Of a stretch of DNA of 7,764 nucleotides, positions 1 to 4,637 are shown in pieces. The stretch spans positions 1-7,764 of the forward strand of contig JAPKXV010000309.1 in assembly GCA_026394635.1 (NCBI GenBank). Reading direction: 5' to 3'. The DNA comes from Methanoregula sp. (GTDB lineage: Archaea > Halobacteriota > Methanomicrobia > Methanomicrobiales > Methanospirillaceae). The translations under genes and the position numbers were made by a program. The stretch's first letter is position 1; each line of letters begins with the position of its first letter. The notes under the pieces were generated by a model, which worked only from the letters and a program-made list of their open reading frames with translations, did not search any database and was not told the origin of the DNA.

Positions 1-2
1 CG

Positions 3-350
3 ACGGGTACCAAAAGCTTTGTCCTGATCGTGGATGACCCGGACGCTCCGGCAGGCACGTTCACGCACTGGCTCGTCTATAACATCCCGCCACAAACCCG
101 GCAGATCGGCCGGGCGCAACCGAATGCCAAGGTGCTGGCAAACGGTGCACAACAGGGCGACAATTCCGCTGGCAGCCGCGGTTATTTCCCTCCCTGCCCT
201 CCCCCCGGGACGGCGCACCGTTATGTAGTTACGGTCTACGCTCTGGATTATGAGATCTCCATGCCAACCGCAGACCGTGAAGGTATCGATTGGGCAATGA
301 CCAGCCATGTGCTCGGACAGGCAAAGGCAGTAACAACATTCAAACGGTAA
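3..350 (+). CDS. PEBP family protein (YbhB/YbcL-like), 5' partial
   Basis: The frame is open from the window edge to the TAA at 348-350, so the N-terminal part (perhaps 30-40 residues by comparison with the usual ~150-residue family length) is missing. A GTG at 30 is only an internal valine codon: the residues before it (TGTKSFVLIV) belong to the conserved fold. Visible family motifs are 'DDPDAPAGTFTHWLVYNIP' near the start and 'GSRGYFPPCPPPGTAHRY' followed by 'VYALD'. These build the small anion/phosphate-binding pocket of phosphatidylethanolamine-binding proteins. In prokaryotes these are soluble proteins, compared to Raf-kinase inhibitor protein by fold, with no firmly established substrate. 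The family call is secure and the physiological role is unknown. The gene runs convergently into the methyltransferase gene, with 34 bases between the stop codons. Confidence 0.9.
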   Translation, partial: TGTKSFVLIVDDPDAPAGTFTHWLVYNIPPQTRQIGRAQPNAKVLANGAQQGDNSAGSRGYFPPCPPPGTAHRYVVTVYALDYEISMPTADREGIDWAMTSHVLGQAKAVTTFKR

Positions 351-384
351 GGATCAAAATTATCGGCATGAATAACCTGGGAAT

Positions 385-1191
385 TTATGGTGCCTGACCT
401 TTTTTTAAATCAAACACCCACCGGCTCACGTTCGGAGCCACGTTGCCGCAGGACCGATAGAAGACAGGCAACAGACCTCTCATAATAAAATCCTCAACAA
501 GTTTTGGGATCTGGTGGCGCTTTTTAAAGGTATAGAAATGGATCATCCCTCCGCTTTTTACCCGAAGGGCGATGACATCAAGAATTTCATCCATCCCGTA
601 GGGTGTCGGGATGATCGTGCGGTCAAAGTCATCGTGCGCCAGGAGCGGGGTATCAAAGGCATCCCCCCTGAAAGCGGTGATGTTCCTGCCCACCTTGTTG
701 CGTGAAATATTCTCAAGGAGCCACGGGAACGCACCTTCGTTCTTTTCGATGGCAACAACATGTGCCCCGTGTGCAGCAGCAGGGATAACAAACGGGCCCA
801 CACCGCAGAACGGGACAAGCACCCGTTCCCCGGACCGTACCTGGTCGGTCACCCGTTTCCGTTCATAGGCAAGCCGGCTGGAGAAAAATGTTTTTCCGAC
901 ATCAAGCCGGTACTCAAACCCGAGTTCGCGGTGGAGGGTAACCGTAGTCCCGCCGGCAAGGATCTCATAGCAGGCGGTCCGGCCGTCCCCGCTGACTTTT
1001 GTGACCTTGTTGAGCACCGTGTACAGGTTCCTGCGACGGGCAAGAAGGGTTGTGGCGATAGTTTTTTTATAGGGATCAAGGTTTTTTTGTATTGAAAGGA
1101 TTGCAATATCCCCGATGACTTCAAACCTGTCGGAGAGTGAGCAGAGCAGGTCGCCCGGTATGATCCCTGCAAGGTCATCCCTGAGTCCCAT
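385..1191 (-). CDS. class I SAM-dependent methyltransferase, Trm5/Taw2 (Met-10) family, short form
   Basis: This is a 268-residue protein resembling the catalytic part of archaeal tRNA m1G37 methyltransferase Trm5 and the wyosine enzyme Taw2. Residues ~20-95 match the small domain preceding the Rossmann fold ('FEVIGDIAIL', then 'LHRELGFEYRLDVGKTFFSSRLAYERKRV' split at ~87-113). The SAM motif I is 'VPFCGVGPF' (126-134), followed by 'IEKN' (148-151) and 'GDAFD' (176-180). Motif IV is 'DRTIIPTPYGMDEILD' (190-205), followed by 'GGMIHFYTF' (214-222). Where Trm5 relatives have Asn-Leu-Pro, this protein has Pro-Thr-Pro. The N-terminal D1 domain of full-length Trm5 (~330 residues) appears absent. I chose the ATG at 1189-1191 because homology begins almost at once after it and a TATA-like box lies ~32 bases upstream. 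The frame stays open to 1362, but the extra 57 residues do not look like this family and would cover the promoter of the divergent gene. tRNA is the likely substrate; the exact position is uncertain. Confidence 0.82.
   Translation of the reverse strand: MGLRDDLAGIIPGDLLCSLSDRFEVIGDIAILSIQKNLDPYKKTIATTLLARRRNLYTVLNKVTKVSGDGRTACYEILAGGTTVTLHRELGFEYRLDVGKTFFSSRLAYERKRVTDQVRSGERVLVPFCGVGPFVIPAAAHGAHVVAIEKNEGAFPWLLENISRNKVGRNITAFRGDAFDTPLLAHDDFDRTIIPTPYGMDEILDVIALRVKSGGMIHFYTFKKRHQIPKLVEDFIMRGLLPVFYRSCGNVAPNVSRWVFDLKKGQAP
400..406 (+). terminator. T7 run, candidate 3' end for the PEBP transcript
   Basis: A run of seven T lies about 50 bases after the PEBP stop. Archaeal RNA polymerase can terminate at U-tracts without a strong hairpin. 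The run lies inside the last codons (Lys-Lys) of the convergent methyltransferase gene, so its presence could also be purely coding. Confidence 0.3.
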
Positions 1192-1217
1192 GGTTACGGA
1201 GAGTATGTGAACGGTAT

Positions 1218-1228
1218 GAAAATAAAGG
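1218..1228 (-). promoter_or_regulatory. TATA-like box for the methyltransferase gene
   Basis: On the minus strand this reads CCTTTATTTTC, about 32 bases before the ATG at 1191. Archaeal transcription usually starts ~25 bases after the box, so the transcript would be leaderless or carry only a few bases of leader. This agrees with the lack of a clear Shine-Dalgarno sequence. Assignment is by pattern and spacing only. Confidence 0.4.
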
Positions 1229-1316
1229 TGGTGACAGGGTGCATCACACGAATTCGAGCAGGTGGTACAGGAGTAAATTCTCATATTAGGCGCGGGATCT
1301 GGATCAGGTGGCACAG
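1227..1316. repeat. three degenerate direct repeats, GGTGG(T/C)(G)ACAG, in the divergent intergenic region
   Basis: The copies are GGTGGTGACAGG (1227-1238), GGTGGTACAGG (1261-1271) and GGTGGCACAG (1307-1316). The first has one inserted base relative to the others. Spacing between copy starts is 34 and 46 bases. All three lie between the divergent methyltransferase and 1373-1783 genes, one next to each candidate TATA box. They may be transcription factor sites, but the spacing is not regular and the motif is short, so chance is possible. Confidence 0.35.
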
Positions 1317-1340
1317 ATCTGGGTATAAAAAACCCAAATC
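1316..1340. promoter_or_regulatory. inverted repeat spanning the TATA box of the 1373 gene; candidate operator
   Basis: GATCTGGGT (1316-1324) and ACCCAAATC (1332-1340) are inverted copies with 8 of 9 positions matching, separated by ATAAAAA, which is the TATA box itself. A regulator bound as a dimer here would compete directly with TBP, a common mode of archaeal repression. The arms and spacing are seen directly; the function is inference. A second AT-rich box (CTATACAAA, about 1340-1348) lies ~30 bases before the ATG and could be the true TATA element instead. Confidence 0.5.
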
Positions 1341-1372
1341 TATACAAAGGTACATGCCGCACGCATGATAGA

Positions 1373-1783
1373 ATGACGACGGACGCCTACCGCATGCTCC
1401 CCGGAGCGAGCCCCTCTGAAAAACTCAAGGGTCTTGGGATTGCACCCGGAAAGAAAGTCGATCTCCGCGAACTTTATGCGGCTGCCGGAACATACGGCAT
1501 CGTGGTCTACCTCTTCTTTGACGAGCAGCTTGCCCGCACCACGTCCCTTGAACTTGTCATCCACCAGTTCCGCGATGTGCCCGAATTCGAGCGCCCCTAC
1601 GTCCGGGTGGAAGAGTTTCTCCGGTTTGTACAGGAAAATGATCCCACGTTCCATCAGGTCATGCAGGCCCACCCGATCACCCTCGAGGTTATCACCGTCG
1701 CTGAGATCGCTGCCAACCCCGCAATCCCGGCACTGGTATATATCAATGCCCTGATGCCGTATCTTGACGAACTCCATCTGTAA
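1373..1783 (+). CDS. hypothetical protein, 136 aa, soluble
   Basis: I do not recognise this protein. It is 136 residues long with no signal peptide, no membrane segment and no cysteine. It appears to alternate short helices and strands, for example 'GIVVYLFFDEQLA' (~42-54), a Phe/Glu-rich stretch around 'EFLRFVQENDPTFHQVM', and 'PITLEVITVAEIAANP' near residues 100-115. The overall look is of a compact cytosolic domain. Codon use resembles the flanking genes and the frame is clean, which supports it being real. The ATG at 1373 is preferred because two TATA-like boxes lie 30-50 bases upstream. No Shine-Dalgarno is visible, so a leaderless transcript is plausible. An in-frame ATG at 1394 is an alternative. 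It is divergent from the methyltransferase gene and shares a 181-base regulatory region with it. Co-regulation is possible, but nothing links the functions. Confidence 0.75.
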   Translation: MTTDAYRMLPGASPSEKLKGLGIAPGKKVDLRELYAAAGTYGIVVYLFFDEQLARTTSLELVIHQFRDVPEFERPYVRVEEFLRFVQENDPTFHQVMQAHPITLEVITVAEIAANPAIPALVYINALMPYLDELHL

Positions 1784-2018
1784 CCACCAAGCACCCTGTG
1801 ATGATGGATTACTTCTTTTTTTTAGGTTGACGACCCGCCTGTCATCGTACACCTGCCAGAGAGTAGGTGAATCGGTGTGTGGTTGCAGGTATCATGGGTT
1901 TATCTGCGACAGGACATCATTCAAGGTCCACCATGGTGCTGGCGGCGGTTTCGCAGAGTGGGGCAAAGATCTTATTACCCGGTATCGTGAGTACTTCGTA
2001 CCAAAGAGGATGACAGGT
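1784..2018 (+). promoter_or_regulatory. intergenic region with probable promoter of the small membrane protein
   Basis: Besides the T8 run, the region holds a perfect 10-base palindrome CACCATGGTG (1929-1938) and an AT-rich TATA-like stretch CTTATTA (~1971-1977). The latter lies about 45 bases before the ATG at 2019. An open frame continues upstream through this region from 1764, but it overlaps the end of the previous gene and its residues show no domain or composition typical of a protein. Confidence 0.3.
1816..1823 (+). terminator. T8 run, candidate transcription terminator
   Basis: Eight consecutive T lie 33 bases after the stop of the 136-residue protein gene, with no strong hairpin before them. 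Poly-U termination of this kind is normal in Euryarchaeota. The position, with no gene reading through it, fits a 3' end. Confidence 0.45.
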
Positions 2019-2198
2019 ATGGAAGCAGTCTTAAAAGTCATTTCATTTTTTATTGCCCTGTTTATGGTCGCAAACGGAATTTATGTCATGTACATGCCCC
2101 CCAATGGCGATGAGATGCAGGGGATTGCAATCATCATGATGGGGATTTTTATCTTTATCGCGATCATCTGGATCTCGCGCATTCAGGACCAGTCGTGA
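2019..2198 (+). CDS. small two-helix membrane protein, 59 aa
   Basis: This encodes a 59-residue hydrophobic protein of unknown function. There are two predicted membrane helices, roughly residues 4-25 ('VLKVISFFIALFMVANGIYV') and 35-54 ('GIAIIMMGIFIFIAIIWIS'). They are joined by a short acidic loop containing PPNGDEMQ. Lysine 6 and arginine 54 at the two ends suggest both termini face the cytoplasm, by the positive-inside rule. The start at 2019 is preferred because AGAGG (2005-2009) precedes it by 9 bases. The in-frame ATG at 2010 abuts that motif directly and would add three residues. The gene stands alone, flanked by a T8 run upstream and palindromes downstream. Such short membrane hairpins are common in archaea and cannot be assigned a role from sequence. 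Confidence that it is a real gene is fair, based on start signal, composition and clean helices. Confidence 0.65.
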   Translation: MEAVLKVISFFIALFMVANGIYVMYMPPNGDEMQGIAIIMMGIFIFIAIIWISRIQDQS

Positions 2199-2205
2199 AA
2201 CACCT

Positions 2206-2253
2206 GAGGCGCCTCTTTTACCCCCCACTGATGTCCGAATTATGTCGTGGGGG
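2206..2253 (+). terminator. palindrome plus hairpin after the small membrane protein gene
   Basis: A perfect palindrome GAGGCGCCTC (2206-2215) followed by TTTT begins 7 bases after the stop codon. Next, CCCCCAC (2222-2228) can pair with GTGGGGG (2247-2253) around an 18-base loop. The first element is too tight for a stable hairpin on its own. The second has a strong 7-bp stem but no T-run after it. Together they probably mark or protect the 3' end of the transcript. Confidence 0.35.
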
Positions 2254-2478
2254 AACGGATAGGCAACGGACAGGACTGGTTGCAGGCTTATCCTAAAAAA
2301 CAGGTTGAACGGCAAAAAAATATCTTTTTGGGCTATCATCGGCAGACCCCCTGACCTTTGCACCAAACGGTGCTCCCCGCAAACCCACGCTCTTTTTATG
2401 GTGTCAGGGCGATGTAACGGTTCAGGAACCGGATAACCCCCCGGAACGGGAGGTTGCTTATCTGGCAGGAGGCATTCT
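2254..2478 (+). promoter_or_regulatory. promoter and structured leader of the secreted protein gene
   Basis: No gene is supported here. Two TATA-like sites are visible: AAAAAATATC (~2315-2324) and CTTTTTATGG (~2391-2400), which would start transcripts near 2345 or 2422. A small hairpin GCACC-AAAC-GGTGC sits at 2360-2373. Closer to the gene are CGGTT-CAGG-AACCG (2418-2431) and AACCCCC...GGG-A-GGTT (2435-2455), ending 11 bases before the Shine-Dalgarno sequence. The upstream TATA would place all three hairpins in the leader; the downstream one would put the 2418-2431 palindrome at the start site, where it might act as a DNA operator. Confidence 0.4.
2467..2472 (+). promoter_or_regulatory. Shine-Dalgarno sequence AGGAGG for the 2479 gene
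   Basis: AGGAGG ends 6 bases before the ATG at 2479, the ideal spacing, and fixes the start of the secreted protein. It is among the strongest ribosome binding sites in the window. Confidence 0.8.
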
Positions 2479-3369
2479 ATGGGAGAAAAATCAATCATTT
2501 GCGGCGTATTTATTGCAGCGTTCGCCCTGTGCTGCATCATGGCGCCAGTTTCTGCGGTGATCCTTGAGGTCCCCTGCAAGGGTGAGGTATCGACCGTGAA
2601 TCCGGCAAAGAACACCCTGACGATAAAAAACCCTGAGCAGTACGGGTGCGATTACCCCGCGGGAAAGGCCCCCGTCTGCTCGTGGAAACCGATGGCCCAG
2701 TCCACGCTCACCGGCACCGTGCCGGATGCTGCGGCATTTTCCGTCTTTAAGAGTGGCGACACAGCGATAGCTACAAGCCTCGGTGGTGCAGGTGACCAGT
2801 GGATCACGCTTGCAAAACTCTATGGCCCCCTCCCGAATGAGGAGTTCGTCACCGATCTCATCGGCGACCCCCGGACGGTTGATACGCCGTTCATCGGGGA
2901 TTATGCCATCGTCACCGAGTCCGTTCCGGACTGCTCCGCATGCACCGGTACCGTCTGCACCGCAGCGCAGGCAAAGGTGGCAGTAAAGAGCACCGGCACC
3001 ATGGTTGCCGAAAAAACACTCAAACCCGGCGAGTCCCTCGTGTATAACGGCAGAAACGACGGGTCTGGGGTCACCGCAAAGTTCGTTGCCGGGCAGGCAG
3101 CTTCCCAGATCTGCCCCGGCAAAGCCGGCATGACCGGTCCGCAGGCAGTATCAACCTATGTGATCAGTATTGTGCCGCCGATCGGCACCGGGCAGGTCAA
3201 TATCCGGACCGCAACAACAACACGGCCTGATGAAGCCTTAACCCCGTTACCCCCCGCAGGTACAGGCACGCCCGCGCCAGCACCCACAAAGTCGGGTGCA
3301 GTGCTCCCGGCAGTTGTAATCGGTGCCCTTGCTCTCATAGCAGTAATCCGGACAAAAACCCGCCGCTGA
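2479..3369 (+). CDS. secreted, C-terminally anchored surface protein of unknown function, 296 aa
   Basis: I do not recognise the family. Residues 1-26 form a Sec signal peptide: a lysine near the start, a hydrophobic core 'CGVFIAAFALCCIMAP', and a probable cleavage after Ser-Ala 25-26. The mature part (27-245) looks beta-rich, starting with 'KGEVSTVNPAKNTLTIKNP'. It contains seven cysteines (33, 57, 67, and the cluster 152, 155, 160, then 212), which could form disulfides or bind metal ('DCSACTGTVC' at 151-160). A Pro/Thr/Ala-rich linker (~246-270, with 'TGTPAPAPT') leads to a hydrophobic helix 'AVLPAVVIGALALIAVI' (274-290) and the basic end RTKTRR. This architecture matches archaeal S-layer-associated surface proteins. 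The tail resembles archaeosortase-type C-terminal signals in layout (linker, helix, basic end), but I see no PGF motif, so simple membrane anchoring is equally likely. The start is fixed by AGGAGG at 6 bases. It is convergent with the 42-residue minus-strand gene. Confidence 0.85.
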   Translation: MGEKSIICGVFIAAFALCCIMAPVSAVILEVPCKGEVSTVNPAKNTLTIKNPEQYGCDYPAGKAPVCSWKPMAQSTLTGTVPDAAAFSVFKSGDTAIATSLGGAGDQWITLAKLYGPLPNEEFVTDLIGDPRTVDTPFIGDYAIVTESVPDCSACTGTVCTAAQAKVAVKSTGTMVAEKTLKPGESLVYNGRNDGSGVTAKFVAGQAASQICPGKAGMTGPQAVSTYVISIVPPIGTGQVNIRTATTTRPDEALTPLPPAGTGTPAPAPTKSGAVLPAVVIGALALIAVIRTKTRR

Positions 3370-3374
3370 ACTCC

Positions 3375-3503
3375 TCATTTCCCTATTTTTTCCCGCGAAC
3401 TTATCAAAAATCCATCCGGTTTTTTCCGGGATAGTGAACCCGTGATGATATGGCAGCCCCATTGTACCGTGAGGGGTTCATCAAAGTCCTTCTGACACGC
3501 CAT
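3375..3503 (-). CDS. probable small protein, 42 aa
   Basis: The minus strand has AGGAGG (plus coordinates 3511-3516), 7 bases before an ATG at 3501-3503, and an open frame of 42 residues ending in TGA at 3375-3377. The predicted protein begins MACQKDFDEPLTVQWGC. It has two cysteines and a basic C-terminal half ('SLSRKKPDGFLISSREKIGK'), with no membrane helix or signal peptide. A TATA-like ATTATTAT lies ~40 bases before the start (plus 3543-3553), which would give a leader of roughly 17 bases. It fills the gap between two plus-strand genes, with only 5 bases between its stop and that of the secreted protein. The ribosome site is the main evidence; the sequence matches no family I know. A longer frame on the same strand reaches back to 3596 but would run over the nfo start and skip this strong site. 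Confidence 0.5.
   Translation of the reverse strand: MACQKDFDEPLTVQWGCHIITGSLSRKKPDGFLISSREKIGK
3386..3391 (+). terminator. T6 run, candidate 3' end of the secreted protein transcript
   Basis: Six T follow the stop codon by 16 bases on the plus strand. No strong hairpin precedes them. The run overlaps the end of the minus-strand small gene, where it reads as lysine-rich codons. Confidence 0.35.
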
Positions 3504-3510
3504 GTCACAA

Positions 3511-3516
3511 CCTCCT
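3511..3516 (-). promoter_or_regulatory. Shine-Dalgarno sequence AGGAGG for the 42-residue gene
   Basis: CCTCCT on the plus strand reads AGGAGG on the minus strand, 7 bases before the ATG at 3503. It has no plus-strand explanation and lies in non-coding sequence before nfo, which makes a chance match less likely. Confidence 0.5.
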
Positions 3517-3551
3517 AATACCCCACAAGAGCGTATCTTGATCTGATAATA

Positions 3552-4415
3552 ATGCACGAAAAGAGGGAGCAGGCAACAGTAAAAGTCGGGGTCCATGTTT
3601 CCATCGCCGGTGCGCTGGACCGTGCAGTTGACCGCGCAGCAGGTGTAGGGTGCGACGTCTTCCAGATCTTCTCGCGCAACCCCCGGGGCTGGGGATATAA
3701 ATCCCTCCTGAACACGGACTGTACCGCATTTGCAGAAAAGATCCGGTCATCCGGGCTGATCCCGGTTGACCACATGCCCTACCTCCCCAACCTTGCATCC
3801 CCAAAGGAGGACGTGTATGAAAAGTCAGTATCAGCCATAACGACGGAACTGGGGCGTTGTGACTCTCTGGGCATCCCGTATCTTGTCACCCACCTCGGTC
3901 ACCATCTTGGAGATGGGATCGCGGGGGGAAGGATGCGGGTGATTGCCGCGATCAACGAAGCACTCGGGCGTGTGGACAGCCCGGTGTCCCTCCTTCTGGA
4001 AAATACAGCGGGCGAGAAGAACAGCGTAGGGAGCAGTTTTGAGCACATCCGGTCGATCATGGATGGTATTACGGAAAAAAAGCGCATCGGCATCTGCTTT
4101 GATACCTGCCATGCCTTCGCCGCAGGCTACGAACTTCGCACCGATGACGGGCTCCGGGATACCCTGTCGCAGTTCGATGATGTGATCGGGTTACATCACC
4201 TGAAAATCATTCACCTCAACGATACCAAAGGGGACCGGGGCAGCGGGCTCGACCGTCATGAGCACATTGGCATGGGGTTCATCGGTGAGGAAGGCTTCCG
4301 CCGTATCCTCCACCACAAGGTGTTTCTGGACCTGCCCCTTATCTGCGAGACCCCGGTTGACGAACGCCGGGACGATCAGGGAAATATCAAAAAGGTGCGG
4401 GAGCTGTCACAATAA
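3552..4415 (+). CDS. nfo: deoxyribonuclease IV (AP endonuclease, Nfo family)
   Basis: Endonuclease IV cleaves DNA 5' to abasic sites and removes blocked 3' ends during base excision repair, using a three-zinc centre in a TIM barrel. The 287 residues cover the whole family length. All nine ligands known from the E. coli enzyme are present at a constant offset of +5: His74, His114, Glu150, Asp184, His187, His221, Asp234, His236 and Glu266. They lie in 'VDHMPYLPN', 'THLGHHLG', 'LLENTAGEKNSVG', 'CFDTCHAFAAGY', 'IHLNDTKGDRGSGLDRHEH' and 'ICETP'. The protein should be active and cytosolic. The ATG at 3552 gives nine residues before the conserved 'KVGVHVSIAGAL'; no other start codon lies between. 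No Shine-Dalgarno is visible, so translation may be leaderless. The only AT-rich box upstream is a weak CTAATA at ~3515. The start codon overlaps the candidate promoter of the divergent 42-residue gene. It is probably a single-gene unit ending at the hairpin at 4488. Confidence 0.97.
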   Translation: MHEKREQATVKVGVHVSIAGALDRAVDRAAGVGCDVFQIFSRNPRGWGYKSLLNTDCTAFAEKIRSSGLIPVDHMPYLPNLASPKEDVYEKSVSAITTELGRCDSLGIPYLVTHLGHHLGDGIAGGRMRVIAAINEALGRVDSPVSLLLENTAGEKNSVGSSFEHIRSIMDGITEKKRIGICFDTCHAFAAGYELRTDDGLRDTLSQFDDVIGLHHLKIIHLNDTKGDRGSGLDRHEHIGMGFIGEEGFRRILHHKVFLDLPLICETPVDERRDDQGNIKKVRELSQ

Positions 4416-4487
4416 AACCCCCGGACCCTTCGCCATCACTTCTCTGCATTGCCATGGATAACCCTGGTTCCCGTCCTTCCCAATCAT

Positions 4488-4529
4488 GAGAACCGGATGT
4501 GATATGCCGGATCGGGTTCTCTTTTATTT
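4488..4529 (+). terminator. hairpin plus T-rich tail, intrinsic-type terminator after nfo
   Basis: GAGAACC (4488-4494) pairs with GGTTCTC (4515-4521), directly followed by TTTTATTT. A pair of CCGG/CCGGAT elements inside the loop could add base pairs. The structure lies 73 bases after the nfo stop and before the kinase promoter, so it separates the two units. Confidence 0.6.
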
Positions 4530-4535
4530 CATGGT

Positions 4536-4550
4536 CATTTATAAAAAAAA
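4536..4550 (+). promoter_or_regulatory. TATA box of the histidine kinase gene
   Basis: CATTTATAAAAAAAA is the best TATA-box match in the window. It would start transcription near 4570, leaving a leader of ~68 bases before the ATG at 4638. A second AT-rich site, CAGATATATCC (~4586-4596), would give a leader of ~20 bases. Only weak purine-rich sequence (GGTGGACGG, ~4620-4628) serves as a ribosome site. Confidence 0.5.
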
Positions 4551-4637
4551 GCGTACATTTATTGGCTCTTTATCCGATAATAATTCAGATATATCCTCAA
4601 CGGCACATCGCTCGTACGTGGTGGACGGAACCCCTGC

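Noticed and set aside
760..1178. Overlapping frames of about 110 residues on both strands within the methyltransferase gene
   Set aside because: They are shadows of the methyltransferase reading frame, whose SAM motifs are clear.
1798..1804. GTGATGA resembling a C box of a C/D guide RNA
   Set aside because: No CTGA D box or C'/D' pair follows at suitable distance.
1929..1938. Perfect 10-base palindrome CACCATGGTG
   Set aside because: It is a single isolated copy not placed at a promoter; noted in the intergenic entry but not strong enough as a finding.
1764..2018. Upstream in-frame extension of the small membrane protein to a 144-residue protein
   Set aside because: It starts at TTG inside the previous gene, crosses a T8 run, and the added residues show no protein-like pattern; GAGG before 2010/2019 gives a better start.
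2043..2615. 190-residue minus-strand open frame across the 2199-2478 gap
   Set aside because: It is antisense to the ends of two better supported genes and has no start signal, domain or sensible composition.
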